Below, piece after piece: positions 36,806 to 46,499 of a stretch of DNA of 64,000 bases. The DNA is from Streptomyces sp. TS71-3 (GTDB lineage Bacteria; Actinomycetota; Actinomycetes; Streptomycetales; Streptomycetaceae). Below the pieces are notes generated by a model that was not told the origin of the DNA, made no database searches, and was given only the letters and a program-made list of their open reading frames with translations. Made by a program: the position numbers and the translations under genes. Numbering within the stretch: position 1 is the first letter of the stretch; each line of letters starts with the position of its first letter. The stretch spans positions 5,146,001-5,210,000 of the forward strand of contig NZ_BNEL01000001.1 in assembly GCF_018327685.1 (NCBI RefSeq), in the 5' to 3' direction.

Positions 36806-37873
36806 ATGCCGACAGCCGATCGACCGGAGGCCCAGGTGCCCGTGCAGGAGTACCCGCCGGTACGGGCGGCCGGTCGCGGGCGTGGCTGGTACCGCGGTGA
36901 CTTCCATGTCCACTCCGCCGTCTCCAGCGGTGGTGAGCTGACGCCCGGGCAGCTCGCCGCCGCGGCGCGCGCGGTGGGCCTCGACTTCCTCGCCGTGACC
37001 GAGCACAACACGACCGTCACGCACGGCGCCTGGGGCCCGCACGCGGGCGATGACCTGCTGGTGATCCTGGGGCAGGAGGTCGTCACCCCGTCCGGCCACT
37101 GGCTCGCGCTGGGACTCCCGCCGGGGCAGACGGTCGGCGGGCGCGACGGCGACGGCCGCCTCGGGGGCTCCCGGTCGCGGGGGACGGGCGCGGTGACCGG
37201 GCGGCATCCCCTCGTGCGGCACCTGGACGAGGTGCACCGGGCCGGTGGGCTCTGCGTGGCCGCCCACCCCCACGCGCCCTACCCCTCGGGCACCTTCACG
37301 TACCCGTACGAGGGCTTCGACGCGGTCGAGGTGTGGAACGGGGCGTGGGACTCCGAGGTGCCCTGGCAGGCGGACAACGAGGCGGCTCTCGCGGAGTGGG
37401 GGCGCGCTCTGGCCCGGGACGTCCGGCGGGGCCGGTGGCGGCCGGCGATCGGCGACAGCGACGCCCACCTGGAGGGGCAGCTCGGGACGCCGCACACCGT
37501 CGTGCCGGCCGACGAGCTGAGTACCGGCGCGATCCTCGCCGCCGTCCGGGCCGGCCGCGGCTGGCTCGCCGCCTCGCGCGCGGTCGAGCTGGCGGTCACG
37601 GTCTCGGCCGGCGGGCGCGGCGCCGGGGTGGGGGAGCGGGTGGTCACGGATGGGAGGCCGGCCGTGGTGCGGGTCGGCGTGCAGGGCGTGCCCTCCGGGG
37701 TGGTGGGCATCCACACCGAAGCGGGACTCGTCCACCGTGCGGCGCTGCCCGCCGCGGGGTCCGGCAGCGTGGAGTGGCGCACGAGCGCGGCCGACTCGGC
37801 GTTCGTCCGTGTCGAGGTCCGCGGGCCCGACGGCCGGATGGCGGCACTCGGCAACCCGGTCCTGCTGAGCTGA
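36806..37873 (+). CDS. PHP-domain metallohydrolase, CehA/McbA type
   Basis: A 355-residue metal-dependent phosphoesterase-like protein. Metal ligands are in GDFHVHSA, VTEHN, AAHPHAP and IGDSDAH, the order expected of PHP domains (about residues 30-255). A C-terminal beta-sandwich of about 100 residues follows. Related proteins include carbaryl hydrolase CehA and many of unknown substrate, so no reaction is claimed. Divergent from the pseudouridine synthase. Confidence 0.87.
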   Translation: MPTADRPEAQVPVQEYPPVRAAGRGRGWYRGDFHVHSAVSSGGELTPGQLAAAARAVGLDFLAVTEHNTTVTHGAWGPHAGDDLLVILGQEVVTPSGHWLALGLPPGQTVGGRDGDGRLGGSRSRGTGAVTGRHPLVRHLDEVHRAGGLCVAAHPHAPYPSGTFTYPYEGFDAVEVWNGAWDSEVPWQADNEAALAEWGRALARDVRRGRWRPAIGDSDAHLEGQLGTPHTVVPADELSTGAILAAVRAGRGWLAASRAVELAVTVSAGGRGAGVGERVVTDGRPAVVRVGVQGVPSGVVGIHTEAGLVHRAALPAAGSGSVEWRTSAADSAFVRVEVRGPDGRMAALGNPVLLS

Positions 37874-38074
37874 CGCGCCGACCGAGGCGTGCTTCCGGTG
37901 GGTGCCCAGCGGCGAGCCGGTGGCCCGGCCCCGATGCTCCGAGCCCGGCCCGCATGCCTCGGGCTTGTGCCCGGCCCCGGCGTTCCCGGCCGCCCCCGGC
38001 GCCCCGCCCAGGCCCGGCTTCCCTGGTTGGCCGCCGTGCACCGAGGTCCGGATCGGTCGGCCCGCCACCGGCCC

Positions 38075-38917
38075 TCAGGAGGCGGCCGGTGTCTCCTGCT
38101 CCGCCTCGACCTGCTCCCGCCACTCCCGCTTGGAGGCGCGCCAGCTCTCGTCGTCGTGGCCGAGGCGCCAGTAACCGGAGACGGACAGGTGCTCCTTCGC
38201 CACCTGACGCTCCAGGCGGAGGTGGCGGCGGAGCTCCTTCACCCAGCCGGCCTCGCCGTGCACGAACGCGTGCGGCCGGCCCGCCGGGAAGTCGAGGGCC
38301 CGGACGGCCGCCATGAGTGCCTCTCCCACCGGCCGCTCGCCGCGGTGCAGCCAGACCACGTCCGCGTCGGTCGCGATCTTCTGCTCCTCGCCGGGCCCGT
38401 CCACCTCGATGAAGGCGTGGACGCGGGCGCCCTCCGGCAGTGCCTCCAGGGCTGCGGCGATGGCGGGCAGCGCGCTCTCGTCGCCCGCCAGCAGGTGCCA
38501 GTCGGCTGCCGGATCCGGGGCGTAGCCACCACCGGGGCCGAGGAAGTGCACGGTCTCGCCGGGGCGGGCGTTCACCGCCCAGGGGCCCGCCACGCCCTCG
38601 TCGCCGTGGATCACGAAGTCGATGGTCGCCTCGCCGGCCGCCTCGTCCCAGGAGCGCACCGTGTACGCCCGGCTGACCGGCCACTGCTCGCGCGGCAGCT
38701 CCTCGCGGATCCGCTCCAGGTCGAAGGGCTCCGGATAGGCCGCGCCGGCGGGGGCGAACAGCAGCTTCACGTAGTGATCGGTGCACTCGCCCACGGGGAA
38801 TGCGGCGAGGCCCGGTCCGCCGAGCACCACGCGCTGCATGTGCGGGGTCATCCGCTCGGTGCGCACGACCTGCGCGTGGCGGACCCGACGTTGGTTGCCC
38901 GCAGGACGATCTGCCAT
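38075..38917 (-). CDS. Siderophore-interacting protein, FAD-dependent
   Basis: A 280-residue flavoprotein of the SIP/ViuB family that reduces ferric siderophores in the cytoplasm to free iron. The FAD site is RAYTVRSW, and LLAGDESALPAIAAAL begins the NAD(P)H-binding half. The C-terminus has the SIP signature GYWRLGHDDESW. The ATG at 38917 follows a GGGAGG site; a further in-frame ATG at 38938 is less likely. A DmdR/IdeR-type iron box lies 27 bp upstream, so the gene should be on only when iron is scarce. Confidence 0.94.
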   Translation of the reverse strand: MADRPAGNQRRVRHAQVVRTERMTPHMQRVVLGGPGLAAFPVGECTDHYVKLLFAPAGAAYPEPFDLERIREELPREQWPVSRAYTVRSWDEAAGEATIDFVIHGDEGVAGPWAVNARPGETVHFLGPGGGYAPDPAADWHLLAGDESALPAIAAALEALPEGARVHAFIEVDGPGEEQKIATDADVVWLHRGERPVGEALMAAVRALDFPAGRPHAFVHGEAGWVKELRRHLRLERQVAKEHLSVSGYWRLGHDDESWRASKREWREQVEAEQETPAAS

Positions 38918-38943
38918 TTCGGCCTCCCGGTAGATCAAGAATG

Positions 38944-38959
38944 CTTAGGCTTACCTAAG
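38944..38959 (-). promoter_or_regulatory. Iron box (DmdR/IdeR-type operator)
   Basis: CTTAGG and CCTAAG around CTTA, in the context TTAGGCTTACCTAA. It matches the DtxR-family iron box and precedes the siderophore-interacting gene. Confidence 0.8.
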
Positions 38960-39071
38960 TTAGCATCCGGGTGCCCGATCCGCGCCGGGATATCGCGCTT
39001 CAGGGGCCTCCCGGGCCCCTCGCCTCACCCTTCGAGTCCCCCTTCACTATGCCCGGACTCCACCGCCCACC

Positions 39072-40001
39072 TCACTCCCCGAGGGTGACCAGCAGGCGCC
39101 TGAGGGACCCGCCGAGGCCCCATCGGGTCGCCAGCTCGTCCAGGGCGGCCGGATCGCGCGGGGCTCGCGGCACGGTGGTGTCCACGGCGGGCAGCGGGAC
39201 GTCGGAGGCGACCCTGACCACCTTCGGGGCCACCTCCAGGTACGGCGCGGCCTCCGTGAGCCGCTTGCGCTGCGTGGGGGTGAGCCGGGCGCGTGGATCG
39301 GCCACCGCGGCGACGATGCCCGCGAGGTCGCCGAACTCGGCCAGGAGCTTCGCGGCCGTCTTCTCGCCGATGCCGGGCACCCCGGGCAGGCCGTCGCTGG
39401 GGTCGCCGCGCAGCAGGGCCAGGTCGGCATAGCCCGCGCCGCCCACGCCGTACTTCTCGCGCAGCAGCGACTCGTCCGTGACCTGCAGCGAACCCACGCC
39501 CTTGAGCGGGTAGAGCACCCGCACGCCCCGGGCGTCGTCGACGAGCTGGAACAGGTCCCGGTCGCCCGTGACGATGTCCACCGGGCCGGTGGCGTGCGCG
39601 GTGAAGGTGCCGATGACGTCGTCCGCCTCGTAGCCCTCGACGCCGACGCGGGCGATGCCCAGGGCGTCGAGCACCTCCTCGATCACGGGAACCTGCGGCG
39701 AGAGGGTGTCCGGCACCTCTTCCTCGTCGGGCCCGCCCGGGACCTCCTCGGCCACCCGGTGGGCCTTGTACGAGGGGATCAGTTCCACGCGCCACGCGGG
39801 CCGCCAGTCGGCGTCCATGCAGGCGACCAGCGAGTCCGGGCCGTGGTCGCGCACCAGGCGGTCGATGAACTCCAGCAGGCCGCGCACCGCGTTCACCGGG
39901 GTGCCGTCCGGGGCGCGGACGGAGTCCGGAACCCCGAAGTAGGCCCGGAAGTACAGGGATGGGGTGTCTAGCAAAAGGAAATTTCCAGATCTGGTGGTCA
40001 T
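39072..40001 (-). CDS. 5'-3' exonuclease (FEN/PolA-N family), 5' end altered
   Basis: A 309-residue flap-type nuclease like the N-terminal domain of DNA polymerase I. Acidic metal ligands lie in LLLDTPSLYF, ACMDADWRP, EGYEADDVIG and VTGDRDLFQL, and the helix-hairpin-helix is GLPGVPGIGEKTAAKLL. The first codons after ATG ACC ACC are AT-rich and use AGA, CTT, TTG and CTA, which is foreign for this genome, and MTTRSGNF replaces the usual short head. This suggests that an insertion rewrote the 5' end without breaking the fold. The region upstream is accessory DNA. Confidence 0.9.
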   Translation of the reverse strand: MTTRSGNFLLLDTPSLYFRAYFGVPDSVRAPDGTPVNAVRGLLEFIDRLVRDHGPDSLVACMDADWRPAWRVELIPSYKAHRVAEEVPGGPDEEEVPDTLSPQVPVIEEVLDALGIARVGVEGYEADDVIGTFTAHATGPVDIVTGDRDLFQLVDDARGVRVLYPLKGVGSLQVTDESLLREKYGVGGAGYADLALLRGDPSDGLPGVPGIGEKTAAKLLAEFGDLAGIVAAVADPRARLTPTQRKRLTEAAPYLEVAPKVVRVASDVPLPAVDTTVPRAPRDPAALDELATRWGLGGSLRRLLVTLGE

Positions 40002-40046
40002 GCGGTCAGGATCGCACTGCTGCCCGCTGGACGTGCGAGAACGACG

Positions 40047-40073
40047 AACGCCCCCGGATATCCCGAGGGCGTT
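40047..40073. terminator. Symmetric hairpin near the left end of the accessory region
   Basis: AACGCCC and GGGCGTT enclose 13 nt with further partial pairing. Such symmetric hairpins are common as two-way terminators in actinophage and integrative DNA. Confidence 0.5.
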
Positions 40074-40255
40074 GGTGTGGCCGTCCTGTGGTCAGCAGGC
40101 ACGCCGTATGGCGTCGTCGTCGGTCCAGTGCGAGGACCGCGGGAGCAACGCCGTGACCAGTGCGCCGTCATCCGCGACGACGATCACGATCCGTTCCGGC
40201 CGACGAACCGGCGGCAGCCCTGGTGCGGCTCGACGACCGCCGGGTTACGCCTGCC

Positions 40256-40819
40256 GTGGTGGCCATTTCTCTCCCCAGCAGGCGAATCTTGTGGTGTAGA
40301 AGCGGCGGGCGCTGCGCCATTTGCCGCTCGGAATTGGTGATACCGAGCAAGTCCGGACAGGATGACCCGTCCGTCGTAGCCGAGGAAGCCCACATAGTTG
40401 CCCAGTCGCCCCAGGGGCCACGCGGAGACGCGAATTATCCCGGCGATGTCGATCACCATGAAAACCTGATTCTGCTCTGCCGAATCCATCACAAGATGAT
40501 CGACGACCAAGTCAATGAATGGACCGTCGACAAGCTGAGGGATACCAAACGCAGCCATGAATCGTAAGTTGAGGAGCGCCTGGGCGCCACCCCCCAGCGA
40601 GTCCAGCTGATCCCTGACCCCGGTTTCATCTATGCGCGCCAGCTCGCACTCCTCATGACCGGCGGTGCATACGAGGAACCGTGGTCCTGGAAACAGGTCG
40701 AGGTGTATGCACCGCGAGCGACAGTGCTCTTTGATGAGGTGGCCAAGCACATGAACTCCGCACCAGCCGATGACGGGGAAGGTACGGCCGCGCCGGAGCC
40801 GGGCCAGCCGGGCGCGTAG
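40256..40819 (+). pseudogene. HNH endonuclease-like gene split by an in-frame TAA
   Basis: The first part (40256-40567, about 103 residues) has SGGRCAICRSEL, EEAHIVAQSPQGPRGD and HHENLILLCRIHHKMIDDQ, a complete HNH core with a zinc CxxC. After KRSHES a TAA stops the frame, but the same frame stays open for 83 more codons with convincing protein character (VEERLGATPQRVQLIPDPGF) until TAG at 40817. Family members usually continue with W at this place, so the stop looks like a mutated codon, or two ORFs have arisen. Start uncertain: GTG at 40256 or 40259, no clear ribosome site; GTG at 40160 adds an Arg-rich head. Nucleases of this type occur in phage and defence loci. Confidence 0.65.
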
Positions 40820-40883
40820 ACGACGAGGGCGACGCCCCGGGACCATCACCCCGGAACGCCGCCCCTCGGTCGTCAGCTGGCCG

Positions 40884-41756
40884 TCAGTTGTGCCAGTGGA
40901 TATCAACGCGATCGGGATCGATACCCCGCCGCCCGCGAACGCCTGGCTTGACCACGATGTGCTGAAGCGCGGACGGCTCCCATACCTGGACCGGCTGGCC
41001 GTCGGCGTTGGTGACGACCTTCCCCTTGTGCGTCATGTGGCCGAGCGTCGCCGCCTGCGTGAGGACAATACGCAGCGACGTCATCGACCACGCCTTGGCC
41101 TTGCGCGGGACCGAGCTGGCTTCGTTGAGCACGTTGGTCGCGTAGTAGACGGATTTGCCGCTCAGGACCAGGTCGGCGGCCTTGCGGACGTACGCGGCTT
41201 CGACCGGGTCGACCTCAAGGGCCTTTCCGGCGCCGTCGGAGTTGTCAACGATGCGGTATCCGTACGGTGCCGAGCCTCCTGGCCATCGCTGGGCCTTCAC
41301 CAGTGCGGCGCGGGCAGCTGTCACACGGTCCCGGATGGTGGCCGCTTCGAACTCGGCAAACACGCCGAGCAACTGGAGCAGCATGCGACCGGCTGACGTC
41401 GTCATGTCGAACGGTTCCGTAGCCGAAACCAGGGACACATCGGTCTTCGCCCACTCCTCAGTGAGCGACGCGAGGTCGGACACGGACCGGGCGACGCGGT
41501 CGATGCGCCAGACCATGACCGTGTCGACGCGACCGGCGGCGACGGCATCCTGTACCCGGGCAAGGCCAGGACGGTCGAGGCGGGTCTTGGTGGCGGATAC
41601 GTCGACGTCCTCGATGATGTCGGCGAGGGCCCATCCTCGTGCGTGGCACGTGGCCTGTATGACCTCTCGCTGGCGTTCGATGGACGTGCTCTCGTCCGTT
41701 GCCTTGGAGATCCGGGCGTACCCGATGACCCGTCTCGGCGCATGCTCAGTTGTCAT
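40884..41756 (-). CDS. Serine recombinase, C-terminally shortened
   Basis: A 290-residue site-specific recombinase. The resolvase domain (about 8-150) has the catalytic Ser17 in GYARIS, ERQREVIQATC, and VWRIDRVARS with its arginines. A recombinase domain follows to about residue 270. Large phage integrases of this class run to 450-600 residues with a zinc ribbon and coiled coil; here the frame ends just where the zinc part should begin (ALQHIVVKPG, then RVDIHWHN). It may therefore be inactive as an integrase, or act with partners. ATG at 41756. It converges on the HNH gene. Confidence 0.88.
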   Translation of the reverse strand: MTTEHAPRRVIGYARISKATDESTSIERQREVIQATCHARGWALADIIEDVDVSATKTRLDRPGLARVQDAVAAGRVDTVMVWRIDRVARSVSDLASLTEEWAKTDVSLVSATEPFDMTTSAGRMLLQLLGVFAEFEAATIRDRVTAARAALVKAQRWPGGSAPYGYRIVDNSDGAGKALEVDPVEAAYVRKAADLVLSGKSVYYATNVLNEASSVPRKAKAWSMTSLRIVLTQAATLGHMTHKGKVVTNADGQPVQVWEPSALQHIVVKPGVRGRRGIDPDRVDIHWHN

Positions 41757-42300
41757 TGCGGGTGATGGTAAGGCGCGGCGAGGAGGTGTCGAGCAGCATC
41801 AGCCGGCGGGTGTCCTCAGTCACGCACCGCATCATGCCGCACGCCACTGACAGCGCACCCCACCGGCAGTGCATCCCCACCGACAGCGCGCCCCGCTGAC
41901 CACGCGGCCACCGGACCACGCAGCCACCGGACCACGCAGCCACCGGACCACGTGGCCGCAGGACCACAGCGGCCACCGGACCACAGCGGCCACCGGACCA
42001 CGGGGGCCACCGGACCGCCCGGCCCCTCGGCCCACTGGTTCACCGGCTCATCACCACCGGACGCCCGACCACCGCATCACGCCCCGCACGAGCGGAGTCA
42101 AGCCCCACAGAAGTGAATGGCCTGTGAACTGAAGCACTTGTGTGTTTGCTCCACCTAAGTGAGGGCAGGCGCGCACCCGGAGCGGACCCCGGTCGTGTCA
42201 GTTCGACGGAACCGGCCGGTCACGCGGACGGATCATGCCGCTCCACGGCCCGCCGGCGGGGGATACGGGCCGTCGTCCCGGTTCGAGCCGAGAGGTGTAT
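41757..42300. other. Gene-free region between recombinase and betaine transporter
   Basis: It contains the recombinase promoter side, the tandem repeat at 41898-42030 and, from about 42136, the probable promoter and leader of the transporter operon. Open frames over the repeat are periodic and not credible proteins. Confidence 0.6.
41898..42030. repeat. Short tandem repeat, about 8 units of 16-17 bp
   Basis: Units such as GACCACGCAGCCACCG and GACCACAGCGGCCACCG follow each other without spacers and drift toward the right end. No spacer diversity, so it is not a CRISPR array. Confidence 0.85.
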
Positions 42301-43455
42301 GTGTCCATGCTGCAAGCCGAGCACCTGTACAAAGTGTTCGGCAGACATCCAGGGAAAGCGGTGGACAGCCTCCGCGCCGGGGCTGACCGGGAGGCGCTGC
42401 GCGCCGACGGCGCGACGGCCGCGGTGATCGACGCCTCCTTCAGCGTCGAGCCCGGCGAGATCTTCGTCGTGATGGGGCTGTCCGGGTCCGGCAAGTCCAC
42501 CCTGCTCCGCATGCTCAACGGCCTGCTGGAGCCGACGTCCGGGCATGTCCGCTTCGACGGGCAGGACCTGACCGCGCTGGGCGCGGGCGAGCTGCGCGAG
42601 GTGCGGTCGAAGAAGATCAGCATGGTCTTCCAGCACTTCGCCCTCTTCCCGCACCGCAGCGTCCTGGAGAACGCCGCGTACGGCCTCCAGGTGCAGGGCG
42701 TGCCGCGCGCCGAGCGCGAGAAGCGCGCACTGGAGGCGCTGGACCTCGCGGGCCTCGCGGGCTGGGAGAAGTCCTGGCCCGACGAGCTGTCCGGCGGCAT
42801 GCAGCAGCGCGTCGGGCTCGCCAGGGCGCTGGCCACGGATGCCGAGCTGCTGCTGATGGACGAGTCGTTCAGCGCGCTCGACCCGCTGATCAGGCGCGAC
42901 ATGCAGGACCAGCTCCTGGAGCTCCAGAAGCGGCTGAAGAAGACCATCGTCTTCATCACGCACGATCTCAACGAGGCCATGCGCCTCGGCGACCGGATCG
43001 CCGTCATGCGCGACGGCGGGATCGTCCAGATCGGCACCGCGGAGGACATCCTGGTGACCCCGGCCAACGACTACGTGGCCGCGTTCACCCAGGACGTCGA
43101 CCGCTCCCGGGTGCTGACAGCGGGGGCGATCATGGCCGACCCCGACAGTGCCTACGGCACCGCCCCGGACGGCACCCGGCTGCGCACGCCCGAGGACGTG
43201 CTCGCCGCCGCTCCGGCCACGGTCAGCGAGGACACGCCGATCATCGAGCTGTTCACGCCCTGCTCCACGAGCGCCACGGCCGTCGCCGTCACGGACGGGG
43301 ACGGCCGGCTTACCGGAGTCGTGCCGCGCGCCAGGCTGCTCGCCGTGCTCGGCGAGCCGATGGCCCCGCCCGACGAGAACGGCTCCGGCAAGGTGCCGGC
43401 CCCGTCCGACCGCAGCGGCGGCGACACCGAGGGCCGGGTGACCGCGGGTGCCTAG
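42301..43455 (+). CDS. Glycine betaine/proline-type ABC transporter ATPase
   Basis: A 384-residue ATPase of the ProV/OpuAA family that powers uptake of compatible solutes. The Walker A is GLSGSGKST, the signature [15 protein letters not shown] and the Walker [14 protein letters not shown]. The C-terminal 120 residues are a degenerate CBS-like part ([20 protein letters not shown]); in OpuA the CBS pair senses ionic strength, here only one is clear. GTG at 42301 is favoured by GAGAGGT upstream; ATG at 42307 and 42235 are alternatives. It overlaps the permease gene by 8 nt. Confidence 0.93.
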   Translation: MSMLQAEHLYKVFGRHPGKAVDSLRAGADREALRADGATAAVIDASFSVEPGEIFVVMGLSGSGKSTLLRMLNGLLEPTSGHVRFDGQDLTALGAGELREVRSKKISMVFQHFALFPHRSVLENAAYGLQVQGVPRAEREKRALEALDLAGLAGWEKSWPDELSGGMQQRVGLARALATDAELLLMDESFSALDPLIRRDMQDQLLELQKRLKKTIVFITHDLNEAMRLGDRIAVMRDGGIVQIGTAEDILVTPANDYVAAFTQDVDRSRVLTAGAIMADPDSAYGTAPDGTRLRTPEDVLAAAPATVSEDTPIIELFTPCSTSATAVAVTDGDGRLTGVVPRARLLAVLGEPMAPPDENGSGKVPAPSDRSGGDTEGRVTAGA

Positions 43456-46075
43456 GCTCAACTTCGGCAACTGGGTCGAAGACGTCGTCGACTGGCTCCA
43501 GACGCACCTGAACTGGCTCTTCGACCTGATCAAGACCGTCCTCGACGGGATGTACCACGGCGTGGACGCCGTCCTCGGGGGCGGTGAGCCGCTGCTGATG
43601 GCCGGCATCCTGGCCGTCATCGCCTGGTGGCTGCGCGGCCTGGTTCCGGCCGTCTTCACCTTCGTCGGCTTCGCGCTGATCGACTCGCTCGCCCTGTGGG
43701 ACGACGCGATGTCGACGCTTTCTCTGGTCGTCGTCGCCGCCGTGATCACCATCGTGCTGGCGGTGCCGCTCGGCATCTGGGCGGCGCGCAACAGCCGGGT
43801 GAGCGCCGCGGTACGGCCGGTGCTCGACGTCATGCAGACCATGCCGGCGTTCGTGTACCTGATCCCCGGCGTGATGTTCTTCGGCGTCGGCACCACCCCC
43901 GGCATCATCGCCACCATCGTGTTCGCGATGCCGCCCGGCGTGCGGATGACCGAGCTGGGCATCCGGCAGGTCGACGAGGAGCTGGTGGAGGCCGCCGACG
44001 CCTTCGGCACCAGCCCCCGCGAGACCCTCACCGGGGTGCAGCTCCCGCTCGCCCTGCCGACGATCATGGCCGGTATCAACCAGGTCATCATGCTGGCGCT
44101 GTCCATGGTCGTGATCGGCGGCATGGCCGGTGCGGGCGGGCTCGGCGAGAAGGTGTACGCCGCGATCACCCAGCTCCAGGTCGGCCTGGCCGCCGAGAGC
44201 GGCGTGGCGGTCGTCATCCTCGCCATCTACCTGGACCGGATGACGGGCGCCCTGAACCAGCGGGTGTCCCCGCTCGGCCGCCGTGCCGCGGCCAAGGCGG
44301 CCGCCGCCGTGCGCCGGTTCCAGTTCGCCCGCTACCGGCCGGGCACCGCGGTCGCCCTGATCGGCGTCGTGGTCCTCGCGCTGGTCGCGGGCGGCCTCAA
44401 CCTGACGGACTCCGGCGGGAGCGGTGCGCAGGCCGGGGCCGGGGCCGACGTCGGCGCCGGCAAGACCGTCAACATCGGCTACATCCCGTGGGACGAGGGC
44501 ATCGCCACCACGTTCCTCTGGAAGGACCTGCTGGAGCAGCGCGGCTACACCGTCAACCTCAAGCAGCTCGACGCCGGCCCGCTCTACTCGGGTGTGGCAC
44601 GCGGTGACGTCGACTTCCAGACGGACTCGTGGCTGCCCAACACGCACAAGGCCTACTGGGACAAGTACAAGAGCCAGCTCGACGACCTGGGCGGCTGGTA
44701 CGGCCCGACGTCGCTGGAGCTGACGGTCCCGTCGTACATGAAGGGCATCGACTCGCTGTCCGACCTCAAGGGCAAGGGCGGCACGTTCGGCGGGAAGATC
44801 ACCGGCATCGAGGCCAGCGCTGGTGAGATGACCACCCTGAAGAACAAGGTCATGGGCGCCTACGGCCTGTCGGGCGAGTACAAGGTGGTGACGTCGAGCA
44901 CCTCCTCGATGCTCGCCGAGCTGGACCGGTCGATCAAGAAGAAGGCCCCCGTCGTCGTCAGCCTCTGGTCGCCGCACTGGGCGTACAAGAAGTACGACCT
45001 GAAGAAGCTCAAGGACCCGAAGGGCGCCTGGGGCAAGGGCGAGCAGATCCACACCGTCGCGCACAAGGGCTTCGCGCAGAAGGACCCCACCGTCGCGAAC
45101 TGGCTGAAGCACTTCAAGCTCAGCGAGCAGCAGCTCACGAGCCTGGAGAACGAGATCCAGAACGCCGGCGAGGGCCACGAGCAGGACGGCGTGAAGGCCT
45201 GGCTGAAGAAGAACCCCACCGTGGTGGACAAGCTGGCCCCGGTGCCCGGCGGCCAGGGCGGCCGGCAGGGCAAGGACGCCGGCAAGACCGTCAACCTGGG
45301 CTACTTCCCGTGGGACGAGGCGATCGCCTCCACCTACCTCTGGGAGAACATCCTCGAGGACCGCGGCTACAAGACGAACGTGAAGCAGCTCGACCCGGGC
45401 CCGCTCTACACGGCGCTGTCCAGAGGCGACATGGACGTCCAGCTGGACTCGTGGCTGCCGACCACGCACAAGCAGTACTGGGAGAGATACAAGAACAACC
45501 TCGACGACGTGGGCTCCTGGTACGGGCCGACGTCGCTGGAGCTGACGGTCCCGTCGTACGTGAAGGGCGTCGACTCGCTGTCCGACCTGAAGGGCAAGGG
45601 CGGCATGTTCGGCGGGAAGATCATCGGCATCGAGGCCAGCGCCGGTGAGATGTCCATCCTGAACAGCAAGGTGCTCAAGGCCTACGGCCTGGACGGCGAG
45701 TACAAGGTGGTGTCGTCGAGCACCTCGTCGATGCTGGCGCAGCTCGACCGGTCGATCAAGCAGAAGCAGCCGGTCGTGGTGGTGCTGTGGACGCCGCACT
45801 GGGCGTACGGCAAGTACGACCTGAAGAAGCTCAAGGACCCGCAGGGTGCCTGGGGCAAGGGCGAGCGGATCCACATCGTCGCCCACAAGGGCTTCGACAA
45901 GAAGCTCCCGGAGTTCAACGGCTGGCTGAAGAAGTTCAAGCTCAGCGAGAGCGAGCTCGCCTCGCTCGAGGTGGAGATCCAGAAGGGCGGCGCGGGCAAC
46001 GAGAAGCAGTCCGCCCGGCACTGGCTCGACACCCACCCGGGCATGGAGGACAAGCTCGCACCGGTAGCCGGCTAG
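43448..46075 (+). CDS. Betaine ABC permease fused to two tandem substrate-binding domains
   Basis: An 875-residue chimera. Residues 1-310 form the ProW-like permease with about 6-7 membrane segments and the [29 protein letters not shown] coupling region. A further membrane segment (about 295-320) leads to two OpuAC-type binding domains, at about 339-600 and 613-875. Both start with the KTVN(I/L)GY strand and DE(G/A)IA, and share blocks such as [14 protein letters not shown] and GKGG-FGGKI. The copies are highly similar, also at DNA level. With the ATPase as a dimer this gives four binding sites per transporter, a class known from surveys of ABC importers. The GTG start overlaps the ATPase gene. 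Confidence 0.94.
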   Translation: MPRLNFGNWVEDVVDWLQTHLNWLFDLIKTVLDGMYHGVDAVLGGGEPLLMAGILAVIAWWLRGLVPAVFTFVGFALIDSLALWDDAMSTLSLVVVAAVITIVLAVPLGIWAARNSRVSAAVRPVLDVMQTMPAFVYLIPGVMFFGVGTTPGIIATIVFAMPPGVRMTELGIRQVDEELVEAADAFGTSPRETLTGVQLPLALPTIMAGINQVIMLALSMVVIGGMAGAGGLGEKVYAAITQLQVGLAAESGVAVVILAIYLDRMTGALNQRVSPLGRRAAAKAAAAVRRFQFARYRPGTAVALIGVVVLALVAGGLNLTDSGGSGAQAGAGADVGAGKTVNIGYIPWDEGIATTFLWKDLLEQRGYTVNLKQLDAGPLYSGVARGDVDFQTDSWLPNTHKAYWDKYKSQLDDLGGWYGPTSLELTVPSYMKGIDSLSDLKGKGGTFGGKITGIEASAGEMTTLKNKVMGAYGLSGEYKVVTSSTSSMLAELDRSIKKKAPVVVSLWSPHWAYKKYDLKKLKDPKGAWGKGEQIHTVAHKGFAQKDPTVANWLKHFKLSEQQLTSLENEIQNAGEGHEQDGVKAWLKKNPTVVDKLAPVPGGQGGRQGKDAGKTVNLGYFPWDEAIASTYLWENILEDRGYKTNVKQLDPGPLYTALSRGDMDVQLDSWLPTTHKQYWERYKNNLDDVGSWYGPTSLELTVPSYVKGVDSLSDLKGKGGMFGGKIIGIEASAGEMSILNSKVLKAYGLDGEYKVVSSSTSSMLAQLDRSIKQKQPVVVVLWTPHWAYGKYDLKKLKDPQGAWGKGERIHIVAHKGFDKKLPEFNGWLKKFKLSESELASLEVEIQKGGAGNEKQSARHWLDTHPGMEDKLAPVAG

Positions 46076-46098
46076 CCGGCCGAGACCGTCCACCGCAC

Positions 46099-46134
46099 AG
46101 GGGTGGGTTCCGCGCACCGCGGAGCCCACCCCTT
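46099..46134 (+). terminator. Terminator after the betaine transporter operon
   Basis: About 15 paired bases (GGGGTGGGTTCCGCG with one G-U pair) around a 3-nt loop, 25 bp after the stop and followed by TT. Confidence 0.75.
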
Positions 46135-46499
46135 CGCCTGTATCGCCGCCGATCCGTCTGTCCCGCGGCACCCTGGGAACCCGAGTGCGAGAACCCGCCA
46201 CCCGGCGGCGCGGCACCCGGCGGTGCGCGCGCTCCCCGGTGAACGCGCACCGCGGTGAGGGACCGCGGTGGAGCGCGCGGAGGGGTGCGCGCGACGGGCT
46301 GTAAGCAGGAGCACAGCACAAGCGGATGCGACCGTTTACCGAACGTGCGTAAGGTGCAGGAAACTTCACAGGGCGGCACCGTGCGGTGCCGTACCGCAAT
46401 CCATGACGGTCTGCACCGGAACGAACGGCCGAATGCGCGGGACCATGGAGACTTGAGACGACGCACGGCGGACACGACGCACGGGAGGGAGCCGGAGCG
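46135..46499. other. Intergenic region upstream of the XRE-cupin gene
   Basis: 365 bp without a gene. A small palindrome CGGCACC-GTGC-GGTGCCG lies near 46374-46391, about 110 bp before the start codon, and may be an operator or hairpin. Confidence 0.5.

Larger units (their letters stand above)
39965..42135. mobile_element. Remnant of an integrative element (recombinase, HNH fragment, repeats)
   Basis: Visibly lower GC than the flanks around 40260-41760, a shortened serine recombinase, an HNH gene broken by a stop codon and tandem repeats form an accessory patch between the exonuclease gene and the betaine transporter. The left edge appears to lie in the exonuclease start region. The right edge is not clear and no flanking direct repeat could be found by eye. 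Limits are approximate. Confidence 0.55.

Noticed and set aside
36659..38068. Upstream extension of the pseudouridine synthase frame
   Set aside because: The homologous protein begins at 36658; the extension is antisense to the PHP gene and has no family features.
40184..40906. 240-codon minus-strand frame opposite the HNH gene
   Set aside because: It mirrors the HNH coding strand; the plus strand carries the zinc and histidine motifs.
41816..42043. Short minus-strand ORFs rich in Trp, Gly and Arg over the tandem repeat
   Set aside because: Their periodic sequence simply reflects the 16-17 bp repeat; no ribosome site or homology signal.
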